Made by a program: the position numbers and the translations under genes
Origin: a virus
IMG/VR virus record: IMGVR_UViG_3300044966_000307
Coordinates: 1 to 51,938 of that record
Reading direction: 5' to 3' (one strand)
Length of the DNA: 51,938 bases
Shown here: one piece after another, positions 38,491 through 46,885 of the stretch
How positions within the stretch are numbered: the stretch's first letter is position 1
Layout of the letters: each line of letters opens with the position of its first letter
Notes under the pieces: generated by a model
The model's input: only the letters and a program-made list of their open reading frames with translations
Databases searched by the model: none
Told to the model about the DNA's origin: nothing

Positions 38491-39123
38491 ATGGCATACA
38501 CATTATTAAAAAACGAAAATATAATAACAGGTCCGAGAGATTGGCATCAAGCATATTTTGAACACTTTGTTTCTGAAGAATTAAATCAACGAGTTACTAT
38601 AGAACATCCGCCAAGCGAACCATTAATTTTTAATGAATCTTTAAAATTAGTTCCAACGCAAATTGTTAATCCAACAGAACTTAATGACACATTTGATCAA
38701 ATAGCTGGACCAAAATTCTATTATGATGAATCTAATAATCACATAGCAGAATTTTACGCGCAAGAATTTCCTATAGAATCTATAAAAGTTAATTTAAAAG
38801 CCGCATTGGCAAACTTACGTTGGATTAAAGAAACAACTCCGATTACAAGAGATATTAATGGAAAAATATTAACTTTGTATACTGATAGAGAAACTAGAGT
38901 AATGTATTCTCAAGCATTATTATTAACGAATGATGATTACTCTGCTGAATGGAAATTCCCAGAAGGGTTTTTTGTAATTAATAAAACTGATTTACAATTA
39001 ATTGTAAATTCTATAATGACGCATATTCAAGATTGTTTTAATTGGGAATCTACAAAAACTGCTGAAATTAATGCTATTCAAACAACAGTTGAATTACGTG
39101 AATATGATTTAGAAAAAAAATAA
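38491..39123 (+). CDS. DUF4376-like phage protein (fibre-associated)
   Basis: This 210-residue protein begins nine bases after the last RCC1 gene, with AAGGTTAAAAA before the ATG. The N-terminal ~100 residues are unfamiliar. The C-terminal ~110 resemble DUF4376, a domain found in phage tail fibre and fibre-assembly proteins: LANLRWIKETTPITRDING, YSQALLLTNDDYSAEWKF, GFFVINKTDLQLIV, HIQDCFNWESTKTAEINAI. The helical, conserved C-terminus and its place at the end of the fibre block suggest a fibre accessory or assembly factor. The family call is from memory, and the role is inference. Confidence 0.6.
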   Translation: MAYTLLKNENIITGPRDWHQAYFEHFVSEELNQRVTIEHPPSEPLIFNESLKLVPTQIVNPTELNDTFDQIAGPKFYYDESNNHIAEFYAQEFPIESIKVNLKAALANLRWIKETTPITRDINGKILTLYTDRETRVMYSQALLLTNDDYSAEWKFPEGFFVINKTDLQLIVNSIMTHIQDCFNWESTKTAEINAIQTTVELREYDLEKK

Positions 39124-39126
39124 CAC

Positions 39127-39155
39127 TTGACTTTTTGAACTAAGTATAGTAAAAT
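39127..39155 (+). promoter_or_regulatory. Sigma70-type promoter for the glycan-modification cassette
   Basis: TTGACT (39127-39132) and TAAAAT (39150-39155) are separated by 17 bases, just after the DUF4376-like gene and 33 bases before the sulfotransferase ATG. A second -10-like hexamer, TATAGT, overlaps at 39145. No GATAAATA late motif is present here, so this cassette may be read by host RNA polymerase early in infection. Confidence 0.6.
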
Positions 39156-39187
39156 TATGTTTTATTAAACTATTTAAAAAGGCCAAT

Positions 39188-39967
39188 ATGCAAAAAATTC
39201 ATTTTATCTCAGGGTTGCCTCGTTCTGGAACAACCCTTCTTTCCTCCATTTTACACCAAAATCCAAATTTTGGAGCAAGTATTTCTGGTCCACTTGCTAG
39301 ATTTACACGAGCTATTATTCAAGAAAGTCAATCACAGGGCGGATATAGATTCCAATGCCCTCCAGAAAAACGCAAAGAATTAATCCATTCTGTTACAGAA
39401 ACTTACTATAAAGATTCAAATGACGTAGTGTTTGATACTAATCGAGGTTGGACTTATCTAACGCCGTTATTGGCTGATTTATATCCAGATGCAAAAATTA
39501 TTGTTTGTATACGATCAATTCCGTGGATTGTAGATTCATTTGAAACTTTATTTGCTAAAAATCCATACGATGTTCCGTCTATGTTTCCGGAAGGAGCAGG
39601 AATGTCTGTTTACTCTAGAGCACAGTATTTAACAGACCCTAGTTCATTTGTTGGGTTTGCATATAATGGTGTTAAAGAAGCGTTATTTGGTGCAAAAAAA
39701 GAAAATGTTATGGTAGTGCAATATGATCAATTGGCTAAGAATCCTAAATTAGTCATGAAGAAAATTTATGAATTTATTGGAGAATCTTGGTTTGATCATG
39801 ATTTTGATAATGTAGTTGGTGATTACGACGAATTTGATTTTGATATGAACATTAAAGGGTTACATCACGTTAGAAATAAAGTTCAATTTAAAGAACGTCA
39901 AACAATTCTTCCGCCAGATTTATTTAACCATTTAGAAGAAATGGATTTTTGGAAGAACATGAAATGA
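39188..39967 (+). CDS. Sulfotransferase (PAPS-dependent)
   Basis: This 259-residue protein begins MQKIHFISGLPRSGTTLLSS. Residues 8-16 (SGLPRSGTT) are the 5'-phosphosulfate-binding loop of PAPS sulfotransferases. CIRSIPWIVDSFETLF near residue 112 fits the 3'-phosphate-binding Arg/Ser region. VVQYDQLAKNPKLVMKKIYEFIG near 178 is the usual helix-bordering motif. It would move sulfate from PAPS to a sugar hydroxyl or a protein Tyr. An adenylylsulfate-kinase-like gene closes the same cassette and could supply PAPS. An AAAAAGG Shine-Dalgarno sequence precedes the start. Glycan is the likelier acceptor because the neighbours are glycosyltransferases, but the acceptor is not known. Confidence 0.85.
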   Translation: MQKIHFISGLPRSGTTLLSSILHQNPNFGASISGPLARFTRAIIQESQSQGGYRFQCPPEKRKELIHSVTETYYKDSNDVVFDTNRGWTYLTPLLADLYPDAKIIVCIRSIPWIVDSFETLFAKNPYDVPSMFPEGAGMSVYSRAQYLTDPSSFVGFAYNGVKEALFGAKKENVMVVQYDQLAKNPKLVMKKIYEFIGESWFDHDFDNVVGDYDEFDFDMNIKGLHHVRNKVQFKERQTILPPDLFNHLEEMDFWKNMK

Positions 39968-40767
39968 TAGGAAAACCGAGAAGAAATGTTATAATACCAA
40001 CTGAGTTTGGTATGATGATAGTAAACCGATTTGATTATAATCCTACAGAAAATTTTCCCGGAGTTGGATATCATTTAATGAACATGGGTTCAGAAAATAT
40101 GGAATTAATGTGGATCTTACGCCAGTATCTTAAAGATAAAAAGTATCCTGCAGTGATTGATGTTGGTGCTAACATCGGCGCGTTCTCTGTCCAAGTTGCT
40201 GATGCAATTTTACCAGCAAACGGAACTGTGTATGCATTTGAACCGCAACGTCAGATCTATCAAATGCTATGTGGTAACTTAGCATTAAACAGCGTAGATA
40301 ACGTATATGCGGAAAAAACTGCAGTCGGATCGTCTACTAAACCGATAACTGTACCTAAAGTAGATTATTATAAACCGGCTAGTTTTGGTAGTGTAGGTCT
40401 TACTGGAGAATTTGATGATGTTGGCCAAGATCTAGATTTTGGTAATGGCGAAATTGTTGATCAAATTGTTATTGATGAATACTTTAAAGATATAGAAAAT
40501 ATTTCTATTATTAAAGTTGATGTTGAAGGGATGGAACTAGACGTAGTTAATGGTGCTGTTGCTACAATTAACAAGCACAGACCACTAATGTATATTGAAT
40601 ATTATAAGCAATATAACGGTGCAACTGAACTAAAAACGTTAATTGAATCGTTAGGTTATAAAACTTTTGTTTTGGATATAAATTTTATTTGTGTTCCTGA
40701 AGAAAAATTATCATCATCGGAATACGAGTTTATTTTGGAATTGGAAAATAATGGCTACAGATTATGA
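39964..40767 (+). CDS. FkbM-family SAM methyltransferase
   Basis: I chose the ATG at 39964, which overlaps the sulfotransferase stop as ATGA and has GGAAG eight bases upstream; a TTG at 39949 in frame is less likely. The 267-residue product has the SAM-binding motif VIDVGANIGAFS (residues 64-75), the acidic loop FEPQRQ after the second strand, and IIKVDVEGMELDVVNGA near 183, all standard FkbM features. Enzymes of this family O-methylate sugars or polyketides. In this cassette it would methylate a sugar of the phage-made glycan. Unlike the FkbM half of the gene at 2022, all motifs are intact. Confidence 0.85.
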   Translation: MIGKPRRNVIIPTEFGMMIVNRFDYNPTENFPGVGYHLMNMGSENMELMWILRQYLKDKKYPAVIDVGANIGAFSVQVADAILPANGTVYAFEPQRQIYQMLCGNLALNSVDNVYAEKTAVGSSTKPITVPKVDYYKPASFGSVGLTGEFDDVGQDLDFGNGEIVDQIVIDEYFKDIENISIIKVDVEGMELDVVNGAVATINKHRPLMYIEYYKQYNGATELKTLIESLGYKTFVLDINFICVPEEKLSSSEYEFILELENNGYRL

Positions 40768-42121
40768 TGCAGTAAAGCAAACAGTTGATATTTTATCAAG
40801 ATCGGATTTATTAGACGAAATAGTAAATTTAATGGAACTATTTGAAAAAAATAAAATAGTTCCTCTTGATATTTTAGGTTATGATTTATATAGTTATTCT
40901 TATGATAAAGCAAAAAGATTTGTTACTGCTATAGAATATGGCGAAAAAGCATTATCGCTATCTAAAGCTATTGAACAAACTGTAGCAATTAAGTCTAATT
41001 TAGCTAAAATTTATTTGTCAGCAAATAAGCCAACTAAATCTGTAGAATATTATGAATTTGTTATGGATAATATTCAAGATAATGATCGCTATCTATTAGA
41101 TTATTCAGCTGCATTATTTGCGTGTAATAAAAAACAAGAATCTTATGATATTGTTAAATCAATGGAAGAAAATTTATGGAAATACGATCAACGAGAAGCG
41201 GATTCGATCTTATTTAATCTTGGAGTGCATTATATTCAAGATGGAGATTTTAAAAAAGGTATGGAACACCTTTACATTGGTAGAAAGTTAAATGTATTTG
41301 GATCATATTCTAAAGTTTGGGATATCCCTGAATGGAACGGTAAACCAAAACCAAATTTACATATATTAATAGTAGGTGAAGGCGGCATTGGCGACGAGAT
41401 TATTAATGTTAGATTTGTAAAACATTTAAGAGATCTTGGTATGAAAGTTTCTATTATGACTACTCATAAAGTACATACAATTTACAATCATTTACCATTT
41501 GAAAAAATTATTGATATTTCAGACTATAAAAAAGAAGATTATGATTGTTGGACTCCAATGATGGCATTACCAAAAACATTAGGAATTGATGCTAACGATT
41601 TATGGTACGGCCCTTATTTACAAGCTAAACCTGACTATATTGAGAAACATAAATTATCTGGAGAATTTAAAGTTGGGTTGCGATGGGCAGGCAATCCAAG
41701 ATATGATCATGAATTACATCGCAGCGTTAATTTAACAGAAGTTATAAATTCCTTACCAGAAGGCAATAACTGGAGTTTATATTCTATTCAACGAGATGTT
41801 GGGTTAGCGCAATTAGAAAATCATAATGAAGTTGTTGATTTGCAATTTGAGTTAAGTACATTTGAAGATTTACTAGGTGTAATCCATAACCTAGATTTAG
41901 TAATAACTTCGTGTACTTCAGTTGCACATGCAGCGGCTGCGCTAGGTAAACAAGTTATTATATTAATTCCTATCATGGAATATTATGTCTGGGCCGAAGG
42001 TAAACCAAATTCTAGTTGGTATGGAGAAAACGTAAGGTTAATTAGACAAGTTACTCCGGAAATTTGGAATGAAGTATATGACGAACTAAAAGCTGTATTA
42101 AAGGAAAAATATAATGTTTGA
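40751..42121 (+). CDS. TPR-heptosyltransferase-like (GT9) protein
   Basis: The frame is open from a GTG at 40691, but ATG 40751, next to GGAAAATA and overlapping the previous gene by 17 bases, is the likelier start (456 residues). Residues ~1-190 are helical with TPR-like features (AIEYGEKALSLSKAIEQT, SVEYYEFVMDNIQDND, FNLGVHYIQDGDFKKGMEHL). The C-terminal half resembles ADP-heptose:LPS heptosyltransferases (GT9): GEGGIGDE at 209-216, LRWAGNPRYDHE near 312, and TSCTSVAHAAAALGKQVIIL near 385. TPR-GT9 fusions are known in bacteria and phages. The sugar donor is unknown. It would extend the glycan sulfated and methylated by neighbouring enzymes. Confidence 0.8.
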   Translation: MATDYDAVKQTVDILSRSDLLDEIVNLMELFEKNKIVPLDILGYDLYSYSYDKAKRFVTAIEYGEKALSLSKAIEQTVAIKSNLAKIYLSANKPTKSVEYYEFVMDNIQDNDRYLLDYSAALFACNKKQESYDIVKSMEENLWKYDQREADSILFNLGVHYIQDGDFKKGMEHLYIGRKLNVFGSYSKVWDIPEWNGKPKPNLHILIVGEGGIGDEIINVRFVKHLRDLGMKVSIMTTHKVHTIYNHLPFEKIIDISDYKKEDYDCWTPMMALPKTLGIDANDLWYGPYLQAKPDYIEKHKLSGEFKVGLRWAGNPRYDHELHRSVNLTEVINSLPEGNNWSLYSIQRDVGLAQLENHNEVVDLQFELSTFEDLLGVIHNLDLVITSCTSVAHAAAALGKQVIILIPIMEYYVWAEGKPNSSWYGENVRLIRQVTPEIWNEVYDELKAVLKEKYNV

Positions 42122-42725
42122 AACTGATAGTATAGATTATGAAATATTAAATGATGCTTGTGAATATATTTCAAAAAATAATATCTTTGGAAATATAATA
42201 GAGTTAGGGACTCGAAAAGGTGGATCTGCAATACTAATCGCAGATTCTTTAGAACGATTTGAAGATACTAATAGAGTATTTGTTTGTGTTGATCCTTACG
42301 GAAATATAGATTATGCTTCTAGCGATTTGCATTTAGCTATAAAATTTGATTATAATAATCGTATGAGAGACGAAACGATTCCTAATTTATTTTCTTATAT
42401 AACTGATTTAGGATTTAATTTTCAATTTTTTAATTTAGAAGATACTGAATTTTTCTCTAGATATTCTGACGGTATTCCAGTGTATAATCAAGTTAAAACA
42501 ATCGAATCCAACTATGCTTTAGTATTTATTGACGGTCCTCACTGTACAGATGCCGTATTGCTAGAAGCAGATTTTTTTATTCCTAGACTCTCTATGAATG
42601 GAATTATAATATTTGATGATATTCCATATTACGATCATCAACAAATTGAAGATAAAATGTTAACAGGCGGATTTGAAATATTTGCTATATCTAAACATAA
42701 AAAAGCCTATAAGAGAGTAAATTAA
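42114..42725 (+). CDS. Class I SAM-dependent methyltransferase
   Basis: This 203-residue protein starts with AAGGAAAAATATA before the ATG and overlaps the previous gene by eight bases. Motif I is IIELGTRKGGSA (residues 28-39), followed by an acidic CVDPYG (58-63) and FIDGPHCTDAVLLEADFF near 142, with GIIIFDD near 161. The plan matches the Methyltransf_24 type, often found in glycan or surface-polysaccharide loci. It is probably a sugar O-methyltransferase. It is complete, with all SAM motifs in place. Confidence 0.75.
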   Translation: MFETDSIDYEILNDACEYISKNNIFGNIIELGTRKGGSAILIADSLERFEDTNRVFVCVDPYGNIDYASSDLHLAIKFDYNNRMRDETIPNLFSYITDLGFNFQFFNLEDTEFFSRYSDGIPVYNQVKTIESNYALVFIDGPHCTDAVLLEADFFIPRLSMNGIIIFDDIPYYDHQQIEDKMLTGGFEIFAISKHKKAYKRVN

Positions 42726-42727
42726 TT

Positions 42728-45532
42728 ATGAATAAAAGTATTTGTTTTGTAACTGCTGGATTAGAATTTAATGGTAATTCAGTTTACGAAAAAGCGTTAG
42801 GTGGGTCAGAATCAGCCTTGATCTATATGGCTAAAGAAACTGCAGCCTTAGGTCATGAAGTAACAGTTTATTGTAAATGCGATAAACCTGGAATTTATGA
42901 TAATGTTGATTATCGACCATTAGAAAAATATATGGCAGATGATATTTCTCAATTTGATGTTGTAATTGTAAGTAGATTTACAGATTTTCTAGCAGTTCCA
43001 TTAGATTCAAAACTTAACGTTCTTTGGTGTCATGATATTGATTCTAATAATTTTCGTGATGCTATGGGCGTAGCAGATAGAGTATTTTGTTTAAGTGAAT
43101 ATCATAAATCGTTATTTGTTAACAATTATACTATTGAACCAACTAATTATATTTGGAAAACTTCTAATGGTTATGATCAGTCAATTATAACAACAAAAAA
43201 ATCATTTGAAGAAAAGAAAAATAATTATATCTATGCTTCTAGACCCGAACGAGGATTGAAATATCTACTTGAAAAAATATGGCCAGAAGTGTTAGATATT
43301 AATCCTGATGCAATATTACATTTATGCGGATATGAGCATACACTAGGAACTCCGGAAGAAGTTCAAAAAATTTATAATGAGGTTGAAGAATTATTAGAGT
43401 ATTCAACTAATGTTAAAATGATAGGTAATTTACCTAAACGCGAATATTATGAATTACTTTCTAATTGCGCATACATGCTATATCCAACAGATTTTCCTGA
43501 AATTAGTTGTATTAATGCTATTGAAGCTCAATATAATGAATGTATGATTATTGCTACACATAATTTTGCATTATCAGAAACTGTTAAATCTCAAACTACA
43601 GTTAAATCAAAATACGATACACAAGAATATTTTGATGAATTTTTATCATTAGTAAAAAAATATCAAGATAAAGATTTGTATGATCAAGCTGTAGATAAGG
43701 CGCGAGTAGATATTGAAAAATATTCTTGGCAAAACGTAGCCAAATCTTGGAACAGAGAAATTGATTCTATGTTTAATAAAAGATTTGAAAAATATAAATC
43801 TAAAATTTTAGACCAGTTAGTTTATAATTCAGATATAGTAGCTGCTTATAAATTAACAGGAGATGAAAAATATAGAAAATTGTTAGATAATGCTGATTAT
43901 TACAATAAAAATGTTGTATTAGTTAGAGAAGATTATAACTCAGACGAAGATTTTATGTTAGATGAAAGGGGTACTCATCTAATAAATTTAGTTGATGATA
44001 TTATTAAAAAAGCTCCTAGTAAAAAATTAAAAATTGTTGACATAGGAAGTAATGATGGTGTATTATCATTACCATTACTGAAACGATTTTCTCTTAATAT
44101 TTCAGAAATGACATTAGTTGATACTTATAAGCCTGTGTTAGATTTTGTTGAAAAAAAGTATAAATCTAAATATCCTCAATTAAAATTTATTTGCGATTCT
44201 GTATTTAATATTTTAAATTATGATATTAAACCCGATGTAGTTATTCTTGGCGAGGTAATGGAACATATTGAGGATACTGACGAATTTCTTAATACAGTAA
44301 CTAAATTAGCTCAACTTGATACGTTATTTTATTTTACTACTCCAACAGGACCGTGGGATAATATGACAATGAATAAAGTAGAACTTAATCACGTTCATCA
44401 TTTTGAAAGATCTGATATTAAACAATTATTAAAAAACATAGATTTTACTTTAATTCACTCATCTGCCAATGTGTTAGGTAGAAGAAACGAACCGTGTAGC
44501 AATATTTCTTTTTGGTTTAATTCTTCTAAAGGCGATAATATTGAATTTGGTAAAATTGATTATAACGAAAAATGGATGAAAACTAGACCATATAAATCTA
44601 TTTCTGCTTGCATAATTGTTAGAAATGAAGAAGATAATATTTCTCGTTGTTTAAAATCGTTAGATGGATTTGTAGATGAAATTATTGTCGTTGATACCGG
44701 TTCTACTGATGATACTAAACGAATTGTTGAAAAATATACAGATAAAATTTATGATTTAGAATGGTTAGAAGAAGATGGGTTAGGTAATTTTTCTAGAGCT
44801 AGAAATTATTCTATTGATCAAGCATCTGGAGATTATATCTTTTGGATTGACGCCGACGAACAAGTTGAAAGTTGGAAAAATCTATTTAAGTACATTACTA
44901 GCGATTATTATGATGGTATGTTACTAAAACAAAAGCAATGTATGTCACTTGATTCTCATAAAATGGGTATTAACGTTGATGTGATGCACGATAGATTATT
45001 TAAACGAGGTAAAATTAGATTTACCGGTGTTGTGCATGAATATCCATCTAAAGACGGTGAGCATTTCTTAGGTAAAATGTTTTGGCAAGATTATGCTTGG
45101 ATTTTACATTATGGTTTAGCTAATCATGAATTATTAAAAAGAAAATCTATAGGTAGAAATTCTGATTTAATTTATAAAAATGTTAGAACATATCCAGATA
45201 GAGTTTTTGCTAAACATTATATCTTAGTTGATTATTGGAGTAAATTTATAACAGATCATCCAAAACCTGACTTTACTTGGCTTGAACGCGGAATGGAGAT
45301 GTGGCATAAAGAATTAAAAAATTGCGGCGATGATTGGACTATCAGATTATCTTTAGGTGTAGTGCAACATTTTTATAGTTATTGCGCTATCAATAATATC
45401 GCGTATAAAGGTAAATTACCAGAAAAATTAGCATTTCAAAATGTTAATGGCGAGGTTATTGAATTTTATGTCCTAGATGAAGAAACTGAAAGAGATTTCT
45501 TTTTTAAATATTTAAGTACATATAAAAGGTAA
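42728..45532 (+). CDS. Three-domain glycosyltransferase-methyltransferase-glycosyltransferase
   Basis: This 934-residue protein is three enzymes in one. Residues ~1-370 are a GT4-type (GT-B fold) glycosyltransferase: EKALGGSESALIYMAKE near 20, YASRPERGLKYLLEKIWPEV near 170, and PTDFPEISCINAIEAQYNEC near 257. Residues ~430-600 are a SAM methyltransferase: KIVDIGSNDGVLSLPLL near 434 and VVILGEVMEHIEDTDEFLN near 508. Residues ~623-934 are a GT2-type (GT-A) glycosyltransferase: ACIIVRNEEDNISRCLKSLD, VVDTGSTDDT near 654, the DxD motif in WIDADEQV near 707, and FTGVVHEYP near 765. It could add two sugars and one methyl group to a chain. Acceptor and donors are unknown. Confidence 0.8.
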   Translation: MNKSICFVTAGLEFNGNSVYEKALGGSESALIYMAKETAALGHEVTVYCKCDKPGIYDNVDYRPLEKYMADDISQFDVVIVSRFTDFLAVPLDSKLNVLWCHDIDSNNFRDAMGVADRVFCLSEYHKSLFVNNYTIEPTNYIWKTSNGYDQSIITTKKSFEEKKNNYIYASRPERGLKYLLEKIWPEVLDINPDAILHLCGYEHTLGTPEEVQKIYNEVEELLEYSTNVKMIGNLPKREYYELLSNCAYMLYPTDFPEISCINAIEAQYNECMIIATHNFALSETVKSQTTVKSKYDTQEYFDEFLSLVKKYQDKDLYDQAVDKARVDIEKYSWQNVAKSWNREIDSMFNKRFEKYKSKILDQLVYNSDIVAAYKLTGDEKYRKLLDNADYYNKNVVLVREDYNSDEDFMLDERGTHLINLVDDIIKKAPSKKLKIVDIGSNDGVLSLPLLKRFSLNISEMTLVDTYKPVLDFVEKKYKSKYPQLKFICDSVFNILNYDIKPDVVILGEVMEHIEDTDEFLNTVTKLAQLDTLFYFTTPTGPWDNMTMNKVELNHVHHFERSDIKQLLKNIDFTLIHSSANVLGRRNEPCSNISFWFNSSKGDNIEFGKIDYNEKWMKTRPYKSISACIIVRNEEDNISRCLKSLDGFVDEIIVVDTGSTDDTKRIVEKYTDKIYDLEWLEEDGLGNFSRARNYSIDQASGDYIFWIDADEQVESWKNLFKYITSDYYDGMLLKQKQCMSLDSHKMGINVDVMHDRLFKRGKIRFTGVVHEYPSKDGEHFLGKMFWQDYAWILHYGLANHELLKRKSIGRNSDLIYKNVRTYPDRVFAKHYILVDYWSKFITDHPKPDFTWLERGMEMWHKELKNCGDDWTIRLSLGVVQHFYSYCAINNIAYKGKLPEKLAFQNVNGEVIEFYVLDEETERDFFFKYLSTYKR

Positions 45533-45536
45533 AAAT

Positions 45537-46043
45537 ATGCAAAATTTTATTCATTGTTCTGGGTTGTATAATAATTCAGAACAATTACAAATGTTAATGT
45601 CTTCAATGGAATTTGAACGAACATTATTTGGCGAAGAAATTATAAATTTCAATTATGTTCCAGCTGAATTACAAGAATTTTTTAAACATGAAATTAATTC
45701 TGATGTTACTATACAACAAGATACAGGTATTTTTAGAAAACCATCTGATATAATTCATGTAGAACATTTTTATCAGCATTCACTATGGTTAGTTGTAGTT
45801 GCAATGGAAGATACTGTGTTGACAATCCATGAACAAGATACCGTAAAAACTGTATTTGATGTTATAGATAAATTAGATACATTTATTGCGGATAATTGTT
45901 ACGATCCTAGTAAATGGTCAACAGTTAATAGTATTAATTTAAAAAAGAATGATTACATTTATATTAGACCTTGGATCTGGTATAGTTTAGAACCAACTAA
46001 ACTAACTCAATTATTTTTATTAAATGCAGTTTTACCTGAATGA
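45537..46043 (+). CDS. Hypothetical protein, possibly cupin-like
   Basis: This 168-residue protein begins four bases after the preceding stop. DIIHVEHFYQHSLWLVVVAM near residue 75 and NDYIYIRPWIWYSLEPTKLT near 138 resemble the two half-barrels of a cupin or double-stranded beta-helix protein: a possible HxExxxxH metal site, then a Pro-Trp before a strand. A second His expected in the last motif is Tyr here (WIWYSL). It may be a small metal-binding enzyme or sugar-modifying protein of the cassette; I do not recognise the family with confidence. Its stop overlaps the kinase start in ATGA. Confidence 0.5.
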   Translation: MQNFIHCSGLYNNSEQLQMLMSSMEFERTLFGEEIINFNYVPAELQEFFKHEINSDVTIQQDTGIFRKPSDIIHVEHFYQHSLWLVVVAMEDTVLTIHEQDTVKTVFDVIDKLDTFIADNCYDPSKWSTVNSINLKKNDYIYIRPWIWYSLEPTKLTQLFLLNAVLPE

Positions 46044-46510
46044 TGAAAATTTTAATAATGGGATTGCCTGGATCTGGTAAAACAACTCTAGCAACTGAGC
46101 TAGTTAAACTTTTAGATTCGGTTGAATGGTTTAATGCTGATATAATAAGAGAACAATACAACGATTGGGATTTTAGTACAGAAGGACGATTAAGACAATG
46201 TAGTAGAATGAAACAGTTAGCTGAAAATTCTAAATCTAATTATGTTATTTGTGATTTTATTGCACCTACTAACGAAATTAGGAAACTATTTAATGCAGAT
46301 TTTACTGTATTTGTTGATACTATATCTGTTAGCAAGTATAATGATACTAATTGTCTATTTCATCCTCCTGTAGATTTTAATGTTAGAGTAGACAGTAAAC
46401 ATAGTGTTTACTGGTCTACACAAATTATCAAATACTTACAAACTATCAATAATATCAATAACGGTTTGGATCTTAGTTTGAATAATTTTATTACGCAAAC
46501 TGAGATTTAG
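46040..46510 (+). CDS. Adenylylsulfate-kinase-like P-loop kinase
   Basis: This 156-residue protein has a Walker A loop GLPGSGKTT (residues 8-16), FNADIIREQYNDWDFSTEGRL (32-52) where APS kinases have the DGDxxR and DWDFS segments, and VICDFIAPTNEIRKLF then FTVFVDTISVSKYNDTN, like the CysC pattern ending in VDTP. These fit APS kinase (CysC), which phosphorylates adenosine 5'-phosphosulfate to PAPS, the donor for the sulfotransferase at the start of the cassette. The start is the ATGA overlap with the previous stop. The last 75 bases overlap the 3' end of the Nudix gene on the other strand. A related small-molecule kinase cannot be excluded. Confidence 0.7.
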   Translation: MMKILIMGLPGSGKTTLATELVKLLDSVEWFNADIIREQYNDWDFSTEGRLRQCSRMKQLAENSKSNYVICDFIAPTNEIRKLFNADFTVFVDTISVSKYNDTNCLFHPPVDFNVRVDSKHSVYWSTQIIKYLQTINNINNGLDLSLNNFITQTEI

Positions 46511-46885
46511 TCCGCGATGTATAGGTTTTGGTAGAGCAACTAAACTAAACCATCCCCATGCAATGTGTTCGTCGCTAAGAGTTGGAACAAATTCGTTTTC
46601 TACTAAACAGAAATATGTATGAAAATTAAAAACACTATCGTTAGATACAAACTTTTCTAATGGTAGTGTTTTTTTAATGATTGGAAGAAAACCAATTTCT
46701 TCTTCTATTTCTCTTGTAAGACCTTGCCATGGATTTTCGTTAGCAAGGTTAGTGCCACCAACTAATCCCCAAGTACCTTGGTGTTTACCTGAGGATTTTT
46801 GAATCAAAAGAAATCTATGAGTAGCTTGTGAGTATATTAATGCACCACTGCAAATTATTTGATCTTTTACAATTCCAGTCGCCAT
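46436..46885 (-). CDS. Nudix hydrolase
   Basis: This 149-residue protein has a complete Nudix box, GTNLANENPWQGLTREIEEE followed by IGF (Gx5Ex7REUxEExGU). ICSGALIYSQATHRFLLIQK and HQGTWGLVGG precede it, and TYFCLVENEF follows. Nudix enzymes cleave nucleoside diphosphates linked to another group; a nucleotide-sugar or damaged-nucleotide substrate is possible. The start overlaps the gp15-like gene by 19 bases on the same strand, so it may be read from the late transcript. It is convergent with the kinase gene, with overlapping ends. A truncated second copy lies at 6472-6768. Confidence 0.85.
   Translation of the reverse strand: MATGIVKDQIICSGALIYSQATHRFLLIQKSSGKHQGTWGLVGGTNLANENPWQGLTREIEEEIGFLPIIKKTLPLEKFVSNDSVFNFHTYFCLVENEFVPTLSDEHIAWGWFSLVALPKPIHRGLNLSLRNKIIQTKIQTVIDIIDSL
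46631..46675 (+). terminator. Intrinsic terminator of the modification cassette, inside the Nudix gene
   Basis: A 15-bp stem (AACACTATCGTTAGA / TCTAATGGTAGTGTT, with two G-U pairs) has a 10-base loop and is followed by a run of seven T at 46669-46675. It is oriented for plus-strand transcripts leaving the kinase gene 120 bases upstream. On the minus strand it encodes part of the Nudix protein, whose two Lys codons supply the T-run. The same structure is kept in the truncated Nudix copy. Confidence 0.75.

Noticed and set aside
40691-40750. GTG start extending the TPR-GT9 protein by 20 residues
   Set aside because: The added residues lie wholly inside the FkbM gene, lack a Shine-Dalgarno sequence, and an ATG with GGAAAATA upstream follows at 40751.
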